A stretch of DNA of 48,331 nucleotides from Parabacteroides sp. (lineage in GTDB: Bacteria; Bacteroidota; Bacteroidia; Bacteroidales; Tannerellaceae): the NCBI GenBank assembly GCA_028707405.1, contig JAQWBH010000007.1, positions 1 through 48,331 on the forward strand, read 5' to 3'. The notes beneath the pieces are model-generated. The model saw nothing but the letters and a program-made list of their open reading frames with translations. It was not told where the DNA came from and ran no database searches. Both the position numbers and the translations under genes were made by a program. Positions 8,337 through 17,242 of this stretch are shown here, one piece after another (the stretch's first letter is position 1; every line of letters starts with the position of its first letter).

Positions 8337-9917
8337 TTAAAATTCTGAAGTAAAATGAAACTGTATCTTAGGAAAATCATGTTGCGCCATCATAAGCACA
8401 TAGCTTGAATCAGCCATATAAACATCACGTCCCTCCCTATCAATGGCCATATACTGAGCCTTACGCTTTTTGAAATTATCAAACACTTCTGAATCGTCGC
8501 ATTCAATCCAACAGGCCTTATATAGGTTTAATGGTTCCCATGTACATTGGGCACCATATTCATGCAGAAGACGGTATTGGATAACCTCAAACTGAAGTTG
8601 TCCGACCGTACCGATAATCTTACGGTTATTAAACTGGTTTACAAATAGCTGTGCCACACCTTCGTCCATCAACTGTTCAATGCCTTTGTTAAGCTGCTTT
8701 GACTTCATCGGATCGGCATTTTCAATATACTTGAACATCTCCGGAGAAAAACTAGGAAGACCTTTAAAATGTAAATCTTCACCTTCTGTCAGTGTGTCAC
8801 CGATCTTGAAATTGCCTGTGTCCGGAAGTCCTACGATGTCGCCGGCATAAGCCTCATCAACAACTTCTTTTTTTTGAGCCATAAAAGCCGTCGGACTGCT
8901 GAAACGCATCCACTTGTTGAATCGCACATGCTTATAGTTCATATTACGTTCGAAGCGTCCGGAACATACTTTGACAAAAGCGATGCAACTACGATGATTC
9001 GGATCCATGTTGGCGTGTATCTTAAAGATAAAACCCGAAAACTTTTCCTCATCAGCCATCACTGTCCGCTCCACGGCCTGAACAGAACGAGGGGACGGGG
9101 CAATATTAATAAAACAATCAAGCAATTCTTTCACTCCGAAATTATTTAGTGCAGATCCAAAAAAAACAGGAGCAATATTTCCTTTCAGATACTCCTCCAC
9201 GTCAAACTGCGAATATACTCCTTCTATTAGCTCGATATCTGCACGCAACTTTGAAGCTTGTGCGGGATCAATATAATTTTCAAGTTCCGGACTATTGATA
9301 TTTTTAAACTCAATGTTTTCGGTGACATACTGCTTGCTGGGCGTATAAAGATTCAGTTTTTCTTCATACAAATTGTAAACACCACGAAAACGCGGCCCCA
9401 TATCAATAGGCCAACTCAATGGACGCACCCTAATCTGCAATTCTTCTTCCAATTCATCAAGCAAATCGAAAGAATCCTTACCCTCACGGTCCATTTTGTT
9501 GATAAAAATGATCACCGGCGTTTTACGCATGCGACACACTTCCATTAATTTACGAGTCTGAGTCTCAACACCTTTTGCAGCATCAATCACGATAATGACG
9601 CTATCAACAGCAGTCAACGTACGAAACGTATCCTCAGCAAAATCTTGATGCCCAGGCGTATCAAGGATGTTTATCTTGTGATCCGCATAATCAAAAGCCA
9701 TCACGGAAGTTGCAACCGAAATACCGCGCTGCTTCTCTATTTCCATCCAATCAGATGTAGCTGTACGTTTAATTTTATTTGATTTGACAGCCCCAGCCAC
9801 ATGTATGGCTCCCCCAAAAAGCAGTAATTTCTCTGTCAGCGTCGTCTTTCCGGCATCGGGATGACTAATGATAGCAAACGTTCTTCTCTTGTTGATCTCT
9901 TCTGTATATTGACCCAT
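8337..9917 (-). CDS. prfC: Peptide chain release factor 3
   Basis: Translational GTPase that recycles RF1/RF2 from the ribosome after peptide release. G-domain motifs are intact: [10 protein letters not shown] (17-26), DTPGHQDF (86-93) and NKMD (140-143). The segment [14 protein letters not shown] (55-68) is the conserved switch I region of RF3. The length of 526 residues equals the family norm. It is the last gene in the minus-strand run Mur-like, DUF4924, rmlD-like reductase, prfC, and starts 4 bases after the reductase stop. No obvious terminator hairpin was found in the 110 bases after it. Confidence 0.96.
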   Translation of the reverse strand: MGQYTEEINKRRTFAIISHPDAGKTTLTEKLLLFGGAIHVAGAVKSNKIKRTATSDWMEIEKQRGISVATSVMAFDYADHKINILDTPGHQDFAEDTFRTLTAVDSVIIVIDAAKGVETQTRKLMEVCRMRKTPVIIFINKMDREGKDSFDLLDELEEELQIRVRPLSWPIDMGPRFRGVYNLYEEKLNLYTPSKQYVTENIEFKNINSPELENYIDPAQASKLRADIELIEGVYSQFDVEEYLKGNIAPVFFGSALNNFGVKELLDCFINIAPSPRSVQAVERTVMADEEKFSGFIFKIHANMDPNHRSCIAFVKVCSGRFERNMNYKHVRFNKWMRFSSPTAFMAQKKEVVDEAYAGDIVGLPDTGNFKIGDTLTEGEDLHFKGLPSFSPEMFKYIENADPMKSKQLNKGIEQLMDEGVAQLFVNQFNNRKIIGTVGQLQFEVIQYRLLHEYGAQCTWEPLNLYKACWIECDDSEVFDNFKKRKAQYMAIDREGRDVYMADSSYVLMMAQHDFPKIQFHFTSEF

Positions 9918-9921
9918 TCTA

Positions 9922-10800
9922 TTATTGATTTTCTTTTTTCAAAATACGAACACACTCACGCAAGCTAGTTTCCCAATGAGGAATAAGCAATCCGAAAGTC
10001 CGTTTAATTTTCATCTTATTTAATACACTATAATGCGGACGAGCTGCTTTCGACGGATAGTCCTTTGTTTCTATAGGAAACACATATGGATGAAGATCTG
10101 CCAGTTGTAAAATTTTTACTGTAAAATCATACCAACTACAAACGCCCTCATCAGAAAAATGATAAATTCCTGGAATCCAAAGTCCTTTCTGGTCATACTC
10201 AATAATATGCATCATGGCCAAAGCCAAATCCGTCGCATAAGTAGGCGTTCCAATCTGATCAAACACTACGCGTATTTCATCACGCTCATGACCGAGACGA
10301 AGCATCGTCTTCACAAAGTTATTGCCATATTCACTGTAAAGCCAAGCTGTACGAATCACGATAGCTGAAGGACATATCTCAAACAGAGCCAATTCGCCTG
10401 CCAGTTTGGTCCTTCCATAGACAGAAACCGGACATGTCGGATTTACCTCTTCATATGGCACGTAGTTTGTTCCATCGAACACATAATCCGTTGATATGTG
10501 AATAACTTTCGCTCCATTTTCGAAGGCAGCTTCTGCCAGATTTTTCACGGCATCACAATTTAGACGAAAACACGATAACTCGTTATCTTCAGCCTTATCA
10601 ACTGCCGTATAAGCAGCACAATTCAAAATGTAAGATATCTGATTTTGTGAAACAAAAGCACGCACAGCAGCGGCCTTTGTTATGTCCAGTGTATCCACAT
10701 CCGTAAACAAAAACTCATACTGCGGATAATGGTCTGAAATCTTGTAAAGCGAACTTCCCAACTGTCCGCTTCCACCGGTTACCAATATTTTTTTTATCAT
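9922..10800 (-). CDS. rfbD: dTDP-4-dehydrorhamnose reductase (RmlD family)
   Basis: NAD(P)H-dependent reductase producing dTDP-L-rhamnose, the last step of rhamnose donor synthesis for surface polysaccharide. The Rossmann motif is GGSGQLG (9-15), and the SDR catalytic pair is Y128 and K132 in [10 protein letters not shown]. The typical [10 protein letters not shown] (101-110) is also present. The length of 292 residues fits RmlD. The other rml genes (A, B, C) are not adjacent, so the sugar product is inferred from family. It sits 4 bases after the DUF4924 gene and 4 bases before prfC. A second RmlD-like protein is encoded at 24848-25732 but differs clearly in sequence. Confidence 0.87.
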   Translation of the reverse strand: MIKKILVTGGSGQLGSSLYKISDHYPQYEFLFTDVDTLDITKAAAVRAFVSQNQISYILNCAAYTAVDKAEDNELSCFRLNCDAVKNLAEAAFENGAKVIHISTDYVFDGTNYVPYEEVNPTCPVSVYGRTKLAGELALFEICPSAIVIRTAWLYSEYGNNFVKTMLRLGHERDEIRVVFDQIGTPTYATDLALAMMHIIEYDQKGLWIPGIYHFSDEGVCSWYDFTVKILQLADLHPYVFPIETKDYPSKAARPHYSVLNKMKIKRTFGLLIPHWETSLRECVRILKKENQ

Positions 10801-10804
10801 TCTT

Positions 10805-11353
10805 TCAATCCTCCAACTTTAGTTCGCCATTTATATCATCACGATACTTTGCAGAAAGCATCGCTAAGAAAGCACTGATCTGCTTGATAGCCTCCATCGT
10901 TTCCACGCAGATCGCTTTCCCTTGCATTTTCAAAATCAGATAACCATATAAAGCATTAAAGCAAACCTCAATCTCAGGCAAGTCTTCGCCTCCCGATTTA
11001 GCTCGCAACTGTACAATATATGGTAACGTCTTGTAATATGTGGCTCCGTAAACCATCTCTTTTGGCGACTTAAGCAAACGCAAATGTAAATCCGTGAGCG
11101 TAATAATCACATTCTTATTCAACTGAATATGACCTTTTTCCATTACTCCTTCGGAGCGCATCATTTCGATCAAATCTTCGTACCAATGCGCAATTTCTTC
11201 TTTAACATTATCAGGTTGATCATATTGTGATACAATGGTTGCCCGAATCTGATCCATATCAAAGCAATTTGCACGTATCAGATCTTCAACCTGCCACATA
11301 TACAACAAATACTCAGCGATATTCTCTTTCCTTTTTTGTCTTGCAATAAACAT
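10805..11353 (-). CDS. DUF4924 family protein
   Basis: A 182-residue, largely helical cytoplasmic protein recognised as DUF4924, a Bacteroidetes family of unknown function; the start MFIARQKRKENIAEYLLYM is typical. An earlier in-frame start would add 29 residues but would overlap the preceding Mur-like gene, so the ATG at 11353 was chosen. That ATG follows the Mur-like stop by one base. It contains no catalytic motif I can identify. Its place in an operon with a Mur-ligase-like protein, a sugar-nucleotide reductase and prfC does not by itself reveal a role. Confidence 0.8.
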   Translation of the reverse strand: MFIARQKRKENIAEYLLYMWQVEDLIRANCFDMDQIRATIVSQYDQPDNVKEEIAHWYEDLIEMMRSEGVMEKGHIQLNKNVIITLTDLHLRLLKSPKEMVYGATYYKTLPYIVQLRAKSGGEDLPEIEVCFNALYGYLILKMQGKAICVETMEAIKQISAFLAMLSAKYRDDINGELKLED

Positions 11354-11354
11354 A

Positions 11355-12275
11355 TTATAATGATAGACTATAATCAGATATGGCCTGATAAAATTCCGAA
11401 TCTTTGACGCCAAGCTGACGACAAACCAAACGTGCAGCATTCATGTTAATCAGGAAATAGGCATCACAAATTCTTACCGGGAATTCTCCATAACGTGTTT
11501 TTAAGAACACTTGCCCATCTCGTTTATCCGTCTCATGGGTATTATAGGGCATAGCCGTAATGTCTTCCCTTACATGTTCTGCTAAACGTTTAACAGCCTC
11601 ATCACCATCAAAGTAAATCAACTTGCCTTCGCGTTCGATTGATTGAGAAAAACTATTAAACATGTCATAATAAGCATCCGATGAAGTATGCCCTGTCGAC
11701 TCCGTCCACGCCAAATTAGTCACTACTGCAATATGTGGGCGATAAAATTCCAAACGGAAACGTTTATCCAATGCTGATGTCGTACGTTCATCACCTTCAA
11801 TAAGCGCAAAGCGAGCTTCATAATCCAGCGAAATACAACCTTCCAAATTAGAAATATGAGTGGTTATGGCATAATTAAAAGGCCACTTTTTCTGCTTCAG
11901 AACGTAGATTATCATTGAGATAATACTTTTCTTTCCTCGACTACCCGAAACAACAATCCGAGTCTTAGACTTTGTCCATCTAAAAATAAATTCCGGAATA
12001 GAAACGACTAACAACCCTAATTCTCTAGCACGCACTAATTCAGGATTATCTTTCTGAACCGTTGCCCCAATAATAACAAACAAGATATCCTTTGTTATGT
12101 TTTCTGTAAACCACCCATCGCCACGACAATCACAACCGCTGTATCTTAACAAATTAATAACAGCGTCAGTTAATCCCCTCCCTGACACACTGACTTCATA
12201 TTCTTTTTGATTAAGGGCCAGTGCCAAATCAAAAACTAATGGTTCTGTAATGGAGATTAAATGTACTTTTTGCAT
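11355..12275 (-). CDS. Mur-ligase-like protein lacking the C-terminal domain
   Basis: A 306-residue protein with an N-terminal Rossmann-like part (about 1-95, similar to the MurC/Mpl UDP-binding domain) and a Mur-ligase central domain (about 105-306). The ATP loop reads VSGSRGKKSI where ligases have GTxGKT, so the Thr after the Lys is replaced by Lys. The later VVTNLAWTESTGHTSS matches the place of the usual TN..xDH motif but lacks the Asp-His pair. The ATP/Mg Glu region (LIEGDE) and the AYFLINMNAARL motif are recognisable. The protein ends at the boundary where the C-terminal amino-acid-binding domain should begin. The next gene starts one base later, so no hidden continuation exists. It is probably not a normal peptidoglycan ligase; its function is unknown. 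Confidence 0.75.
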   Translation of the reverse strand: MQKVHLISITEPLVFDLALALNQKEYEVSVSGRGLTDAVINLLRYSGCDCRGDGWFTENITKDILFVIIGATVQKDNPELVRARELGLLVVSIPEFIFRWTKSKTRIVVSGSRGKKSIISMIIYVLKQKKWPFNYAITTHISNLEGCISLDYEARFALIEGDERTTSALDKRFRLEFYRPHIAVVTNLAWTESTGHTSSDAYYDMFNSFSQSIEREGKLIYFDGDEAVKRLAEHVREDITAMPYNTHETDKRDGQVFLKTRYGEFPVRICDAYFLINMNAARLVCRQLGVKDSEFYQAISDYSLSL

Positions 12276-12291
12276 TGCTTATATTTTGCTG

Positions 12292-12299
12292 CAAAGGTA
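12292..12299 (-). promoter_or_regulatory. -7 box for the Mur-like/DUF4924/rmlD/prfC operon
   Basis: The minus strand reads TACCTTTG, an exact TAnnTTTG match, 17 bases before the ATG at 12275. A TTG lies about 23 bp further upstream, a little far for the usual -33 spacing. The box is well placed to start the four-gene transcript. Confidence 0.6.
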
Positions 12300-12339
12300 A
12301 TCATTTTCAATAAAAGAGATTACAATTCACGGAAGAAAA

Positions 12340-13014
12340 CTATTTACCCTTCATAGAGAAGTTATTACCCGGATTTCTTGTTAAAGAGTATATACATGCT
12401 GCCGACACCAATATTTGTGATGCATAATAAGTTGGGAGCATCAACGTATAAAGCAACTGTTGATGCAGAAATTCCCGAATCGATATCAATGTATCCGAAA
12501 AGACAAGACAAACGATGCCTATAAAGAAAAGCATTTGTGTCGCCTTATCCAGCGAAAGTCCCCAGGCTGCAGCAACAGAAAAACACGAAACAAGAATATA
12601 CAGGCATACAGCCGTCAGTAATACACCATTTGATATATTTGGCATCAATGCGATAAAGAAATATGCCATATAGCAAACAAGCAACAGGCAAAAAAAACGA
12701 ATGCTCCAACGACCATTCTTCAGACAGAAAAAAATATAAAACAGATGAGCGGCAAAAAACAAAGCAATGCCATACATAAAACGGATTTCCGATCCTGCGC
12801 GGGTAAACAACATCCGATCGCCAGCAAGAGAAAAAAGAAAAGCCAGCACAATAATGCCCCAATCTACAACAGTCTTATGGCGCACCACCAATACACCAAC
12901 TATTACCGCACATGAAAACGTAGTCAAAAAATCATACAAGTACCGATGAGTTATAATATAACAAATCATAAACGCGACAGGGAATAACAAAGGCAAATAC
13001 TTCTTTATCGACAT
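12340..13014 (-). CDS. YhhN/TMEM86-family membrane protein (lysoplasmalogenase-like)
   Basis: A 224-residue integral membrane protein with about eight hydrophobic segments, matching the YhhN family. Characterised members (TMEM86B, and a Legionella homologue) hydrolyse the vinyl-ether bond of lysoplasmalogens; the activity of this homologue is inferred only. The motif-bearing region LAFLFSLAGDRMLFTR contains a conserved Gly-Asp typical of the family. The ATG at 13014 was preferred to one ten codons earlier because it directly precedes the first membrane segment and lies just after a probable promoter. It is divergent from the metallo-beta-lactamase-fold gene. Confidence 0.78.
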   Translation of the reverse strand: MSIKKYLPLLFPVAFMICYIITHRYLYDFLTTFSCAVIVGVLVVRHKTVVDWGIIVLAFLFSLAGDRMLFTRAGSEIRFMYGIALFFAAHLFYIFFCLKNGRWSIRFFCLLLVCYMAYFFIALMPNISNGVLLTAVCLYILVSCFSVAAAWGLSLDKATQMLFFIGIVCLVFSDTLISIREFLHQQLLYTLMLPTYYASQILVSAACIYSLTRNPGNNFSMKGK

Positions 13015-13033
13015 GGTTGATTGATATTTTTTA

Positions 13034-13041
13034 CAAATATA
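13034..13041 (-). promoter_or_regulatory. -7 box for the YhhN-family gene
   Basis: The minus strand reads TATATTTG, an exact TAnnTTTG match, 20 bases before the ATG at 13014. Its position overlaps the region of the alternative upstream start at 13044 and so supports the shorter protein. No convincing -33 box was found. Confidence 0.5.
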
Positions 13042-13139
13042 CAAACTTCAGAAAACACCTCAAACAGATATACAAATTTTTACTATCTCTTCAAAATTAT
13101 AAAAAGAAACAGCACATACGCTATTAATGCAAAAAGTAA

Positions 13140-13170
13140 TTGGTTTCTATTACAAAAGCAACTATTTTTG
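13140..13170 (+). promoter_or_regulatory. Bacteroidetes promoter (-33 and -7) for the MBL-fold gene
   Basis: TTGG at 13140-13143 and TATTTTTG at 13163-13170 are separated by 19 bp, matching the Bacteroidetes -33/-7 arrangement. The ATG at 13192 follows 22 bases later. The promoter makes the much earlier in-frame start at 13021 impossible on the same transcript. Confidence 0.7.
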
Positions 13171-13191
13171 CTTTCAAATAAATATATACTC

Positions 13192-14022
13192 ATGGACATT
13201 CAACTTATCGATTCCGGATTCTTCTATGCTGACGGTGGTGCCATGTTTGGTGCTATACCTAAAGTTTCCTGGAATCGTCGCTACCCGTGCAACGAACGCA
13301 ACGAATGTGTGTTGGCGTTACGAAGCGCTTTAATAACAACTGACGACAATCGACTCATCCTCATCGATAATGGTGCAGGCATAAAACATCTCAAGCAATT
13401 AAGTTACTATAAGTTTTTTGATACGCATGACTTATCGGAAAAATTAAGCACATACGGAATAACCCCGGAACAAATTACAGATGTTGTTTTTACTCATCTT
13501 CACTTCGATCATTGTGGATATACCACCTTTGAAAAGAAAAAAGGCGAAGCGGAACTCTGTTATTCATCCAGATTCTCCAATGCCAAACATTGGGTCAGTC
13601 ATGCACAATGGGAAAGCTTTATTCATCCCAATGCCCTCGAAAACAGTTCTTATTTTATTGAAGACATGCAAGTTATAGCAGATAGCCATCAACTCTGTCT
13701 GATTGATAAAGATACCTTGCTTTGTCCCCAAATAGAACTACGTTTGTTTAATGGACATACACAAGGACAAATCGTAACATACATAAAAGAAGATACCGAC
13801 ACGTATGTCTACTGTGGCGACGTTATTCCTCTGGAAGCCAGCATCTCTCCTGCATGGATTTCAGCTTACGATATTGAACCTGTAGTTTCCTATAATGAGA
13901 AAATCAAGATGCTGGACGAAGCCGCCGAGCAAAACCAGATTCTGATATTCAGTCATGACGCTTATCATCCAATGAGTAAAGTCAAAAAAGTAAACAACAT
14001 CTATATCAAACAATCCATATAA
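13192..14022 (+). CDS. Metallo-beta-lactamase-fold hydrolase
   Basis: A 276-residue zinc hydrolase. Metal ligands are visible: HLHFDH (H102, H104, D106, H107), NGHT (H189), CGD (D210) and a late His in FSHDAYHP (H255). This complete set matches the two-metal sites of the lactonase/glyoxalase II-like branch. Many Bacteroidetes proteins of this type are annotated as quorum-quenching lactonase-like, but the substrate cannot be told from sequence. There is no signal peptide, so the protein should be cytoplasmic. The chosen start follows a well-formed promoter. The cation efflux gene begins 8 bases after its stop, so the two are probably co-transcribed. Confidence 0.88.
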   Translation: MDIQLIDSGFFYADGGAMFGAIPKVSWNRRYPCNERNECVLALRSALITTDDNRLILIDNGAGIKHLKQLSYYKFFDTHDLSEKLSTYGITPEQITDVVFTHLHFDHCGYTTFEKKKGEAELCYSSRFSNAKHWVSHAQWESFIHPNALENSSYFIEDMQVIADSHQLCLIDKDTLLCPQIELRLFNGHTQGQIVTYIKEDTDTYVYCGDVIPLEASISPAWISAYDIEPVVSYNEKIKMLDEAAEQNQILIFSHDAYHPMSKVKKVNNIYIKQSI

Positions 14023-14030
14023 GTCTGCAC

Positions 14031-14924
14031 ATGGAGCATTATCATGAACATCATCAATTTGAAGCCTATTCACCAAAGCGCGCATTCATCATTGGTATTG
14101 CGCTTAACTCTGCCTTTGTCATTGTTGAATTTGCGGCAGGCTTCTGGCAACATTCATTAGGCCTGCTTTCTGATGCAGGGCACAATCTGGGAGATGTAGC
14201 TAGTCTAATACTTGCCATGCTGGCTTTTCGTCTGGCCGAAGTGCATCCTACCTCAAGCTATACCTATGGGTTTAAAAAAAGTACAGTATTAGTATCGTTG
14301 CTTAATGCCGTTATACTGCTCGTCGCCGTGGGTATTATCATTGCAGAGAGCATCAGTAAATTCATAACTCCCCAAGCCGTTGAAGGTTCTACTATTGCCT
14401 GGGTAGCAGGAATAGGCGTTATCATCAATGCCATCACTGCCTGGCTTTTTATGAGCGGTAAAGATAAAGACCTAAATATCAAAGGGGCGTATTTACATAT
14501 GGCTGCTGATGCATTGGTTTCTATCGGTGTAGTAGTTTCAGGAATCATTATAGCGCAAACGCAATGGTATATTGTCGATCCTATCATCGGATTTATCATT
14601 GCTCTTATCATCATATACTCTACGTGGGGGTTACTACGAAACAGCCTTCGTCTTTCGCTGGATGGTGTACCTGAAGGAATAAATATAAATAAAATAATCC
14701 AATCAATCAGCGCTATCAACGGTATAGAGAACATACATCACTTGCATATTTGGGCAATCAGTACAACCGAAACGGCCTTAACTGCCCATGTACTTATCAA
14801 AGACGCGCAGCAAATGTCGCCGATCAAACACCAAATCAAAGACAAATTGATGGAAATGGGGATTCAACATGTAACCTTAGAATTTGAAACAGAAGGAACT
14901 TGCTATGGGGAGTGTTGTTCATGA
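14031..14924 (+). CDS. Cation diffusion facilitator (zinc/divalent metal efflux)
   Basis: Inner-membrane proton-coupled exporter of Zn2+ or related divalent cations, 297 residues. Six membrane segments are followed by a cytoplasmic C-terminal domain (about 215-297). Metal-site residues are present in TM2 (LLSDAGHNLGD with D48, H51, D55) and TM5 (HMAADALVS with H156, D160), the HxxxD/HxxxD pattern typical of zinc-selective CzcD-like members. The tail GTCYGECCS adds three cysteines that could bind metal in the sensor domain. The N terminus is His-rich (HYHEHH). It follows the MBL-fold hydrolase by 8 bases. Confidence 0.9.
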   Translation: MEHYHEHHQFEAYSPKRAFIIGIALNSAFVIVEFAAGFWQHSLGLLSDAGHNLGDVASLILAMLAFRLAEVHPTSSYTYGFKKSTVLVSLLNAVILLVAVGIIIAESISKFITPQAVEGSTIAWVAGIGVIINAITAWLFMSGKDKDLNIKGAYLHMAADALVSIGVVVSGIIIAQTQWYIVDPIIGFIIALIIIYSTWGLLRNSLRLSLDGVPEGININKIIQSISAINGIENIHHLHIWAISTTETALTAHVLIKDAQQMSPIKHQIKDKLMEMGIQHVTLEFETEGTCYGECCS

Positions 14925-14954
14925 AGAAATGGCAAAAATAGAAATAAAGATTAG

Positions 14955-14985
14955 TTGTGTATCCCAAAATAAGCATGTACATTTG
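14955..14985 (+). promoter_or_regulatory. Bacteroidetes promoter for the patatin-barrel gene
   Basis: TTGT at 14955-14958 and TACATTTG at 14978-14985 are 19 bp apart, an exact -33/-7 arrangement. The ATG at 15005 follows after 19 bases. Confidence 0.68.
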
Positions 14986-15004
14986 TTATGTCAATATTCT
15001 GTGA

Positions 15005-17203
15005 ATGAAAAAATATCTATGCTTCTTACTGATGATCCTTTTTGCAACTTCCGCTGTTAGCCAGCGAAAGAAAGTAGCTGTTGTTCTTGGCGGTGGCGGA
15101 GCAAAAGGTGTTGCTCATATTGGCGTTCTCAAAGTATTGGAAGAAGCAGGAATTCCAATAGATATCGTAACAGGTACAAGTATGGGTGCTATAGTTGGAG
15201 GGTTATATGCAATAGGATATTCGCCGGAAGAAATAGAAAAGATGGTCGACAGTCAGGACTGGGAAATGCTTCTAAGTGATCATATAAAACGAGATCGGTT
15301 GTTTTTCCCCGAAAAAGAGAATGCAGAACGTTATATCATCTCGCTTCCTTTTGGAATGGCAAAAAAAGATCGTGTTATTGAAGGCATGATTAAAGGACAG
15401 AATTTGCAAAACCTATTCTCAAATCTAACTATTGGCTATCAAGATTCGGTCGATTTCAACCATTTTAATAAACGATTTGCCTGCGTTGCCGTTGATATGG
15501 TAACAGGAAAAGATTACGTATTTCATCACGGAAGCCTTCCTGTTGCCATGCGTGCCAGTATGGCTATTCCAGCCGTTTTTGCGCCTGTTCGATTAGATAG
15601 CATGGTGCTTGTTGACGGTGGTTTGAACAATAATTATCCGGTTGATGTAGCAATCGCTATGGGTGCAGACATTATTATCGGCGTTGATCTGGCAACAAGC
15701 GACCTTCGACAACGTAACAGGCTTTATACTCCAGGTGATATTGCCACTCAAATCATCGCACTTCACGGCTTTGAAAAATACAATCTTAATAAACAACATA
15801 CTGATCTGCTGCTACGCCCGAATATGGAACCATATCGTTCCACAAGTTTCACCCATGCAGCGCTTGACTCTCTTGTCCAACGAGGTGAACAATGTGCCAG
15901 AAGTCGATGGACTGATATTCTCGCTTTAAAGAAGGAAGTTGGCGTTGCCAGTGATTATCGTCCGGAAGAATATAAGTTCAAACGACCAGTCTTCCCAACA
16001 GACAGCTTTTATATTCGTCATATCTCATTTACAGGTGCCGATGCCCGTGATATTAATTGGCTAAAAAAAATTAGCGGCTTGAAGGAAAACAGCTTACTGA
16101 CTGTAAACAAACTACAGAATGCAATGTCAATACTTATTGGCACAAATGCTTATTCGAATGTCAATTACAAACTTACAGGTGATAAACAACAAGATTTGGA
16201 TCTTGAAGTCCAAGCTAAATCCGTCAGTTCAGTCAATGTCGGATTACGATTTGACTCTGAAGAAATAATCGGCGTTTTACTCAATGCGACCTACGACTAT
16301 CGCCGCAACTTCCGTTCTAAATTAGCATTTACCGGACGTGTCGGGGAAAAATTATCCTATGTGCGTTTGGATTATTCAATAGCTCGAACTCCGTTGCGCA
16401 ACTTCAACTTGTCTTATCAGTTTGACTATCATGATTTAGATATCTATCATAAAGGAGATAAGATTTATAATACAACCTATACACATCATTTGGCCGAATT
16501 TGCCTATTCGGACATGAACTGGTTGAGTTTCAAGTTTAAAATTGGAATGCGATATGAATATTATGATTACAATTCCTTTTTGGCAAAAACCGAAAGCAGT
16601 CAATACAACGTCAAACCTAAACGATTTCTCAACTATTTTGCTTCAGCAAATTTAGAGACCTTCGATCGTCGATATTTTCCGGACAAGGGGTTCTCTTTGC
16701 AAGCTGATTATTCTGTTTATACTGACAATTTTGTTAAATATGATGGAAGTTCCCCTTTTTCGGCATTATCAACTAATCTGGCAACAATCGTACCATTATC
16801 AAGTCGCTTAAGTATTTTGCCCAGTTTATATGGACGTGTTCTTATAGGACATAATGTTGCATATCCGTATCTGAATGCTTTAGGTGGAGAGATTTTTGGC
16901 AGATATGTACCTCAACAAATGCCTTTTGCAGGGATTAGTCATCTTGAAATTCTGGATAATGCCCTAGCTGTTATGCGCTTTCAGTTTCGCGAACGTATAA
17001 TAGCTAACAATTATATTTCTTTGATTGCCAATTATGCTATCCATCAAAATAGTTTTTTGAAACTTATAGACGGACAAAGCATATGGGGAGGTAGCATTGG
17101 TTATGCTTACAACAGTTTTGCCGGACCACTCAATGCGAACATCGGGCTGTCAAGTAGAAACAAAAAAGTACAATTCTATTTAAATTTGGGATTTTACTTT
17201 TAA
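15005..17203 (+). CDS. Patatin-like phospholipase with BamA/TamA-type outer-membrane barrel
   Basis: A 732-residue exported protein combining a lipase and a beta-barrel. After a signal peptide (cleaved near residue 19), the patatin domain carries the oxyanion loop GGGGAKG (29-35), the nucleophile elbow GTSMG (Ser59) and the second dyad residue in VDGG (Asp204). A POTRA-like domain (about 335-405, FYIRHISFTGADARDINWLK) leads into a strand-rich region ending in aromatic residues (LNLGFYF), typical of an Omp85-family barrel. This is the architecture of PlpD-like class D autotransporters. In Bacteroidetes such proteins are common but little characterised; whether the lipase is exposed to the surface is not known. 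It has its own promoter. Confidence 0.9.
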   Translation: MKKYLCFLLMILFATSAVSQRKKVAVVLGGGGAKGVAHIGVLKVLEEAGIPIDIVTGTSMGAIVGGLYAIGYSPEEIEKMVDSQDWEMLLSDHIKRDRLFFPEKENAERYIISLPFGMAKKDRVIEGMIKGQNLQNLFSNLTIGYQDSVDFNHFNKRFACVAVDMVTGKDYVFHHGSLPVAMRASMAIPAVFAPVRLDSMVLVDGGLNNNYPVDVAIAMGADIIIGVDLATSDLRQRNRLYTPGDIATQIIALHGFEKYNLNKQHTDLLLRPNMEPYRSTSFTHAALDSLVQRGEQCARSRWTDILALKKEVGVASDYRPEEYKFKRPVFPTDSFYIRHISFTGADARDINWLKKISGLKENSLLTVNKLQNAMSILIGTNAYSNVNYKLTGDKQQDLDLEVQAKSVSSVNVGLRFDSEEIIGVLLNATYDYRRNFRSKLAFTGRVGEKLSYVRLDYSIARTPLRNFNLSYQFDYHDLDIYHKGDKIYNTTYTHHLAEFAYSDMNWLSFKFKIGMRYEYYDYNSFLAKTESSQYNVKPKRFLNYFASANLETFDRRYFPDKGFSLQADYSVYTDNFVKYDGSSPFSALSTNLATIVPLSSRLSILPSLYGRVLIGHNVAYPYLNALGGEIFGRYVPQQMPFAGISHLEILDNALAVMRFQFRERIIANNYISLIANYAIHQNSFLKLIDGQSIWGGSIGYAYNSFAGPLNANIGLSSRNKKVQFYLNLGFYF

Positions 17204-17228
17204 TACAGAATATGATAATAATTAATGT

Positions 17229-17236
17229 AGGAGGAA
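17229..17236 (+). promoter_or_regulatory. Strong Shine-Dalgarno site before the sialate O-acetylesterase gene
   Basis: AGGAGG followed by AA lies 8 bases before the ATG at 17243. This perfect anti-16S match is unusual among the genes in the window, nearly all of which lack any Shine-Dalgarno sequence, as is normal for Bacteroidetes. Confidence 0.6.
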
Positions 17237-17242
17237 TATAAA

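Noticed and set aside
10159-10368. Plus-strand frame inside the rmlD-like reductase
   Set aside because: It is an antisense shadow of a gene with clear motifs; no own start signal was found.
11354-11440. 29-residue N-terminal extension of the DUF4924 protein
   Set aside because: It overlaps the end of the Mur-like gene, and the DUF4924 homology begins at MFIARQK, 30 codons in.
13021-13191. N-terminal extension of the MBL-fold protein
   Set aside because: A well-spaced -33/-7 promoter lies inside this stretch, so the first 57 codons would not be on the transcript; the ATG at 13192 was taken as the start.
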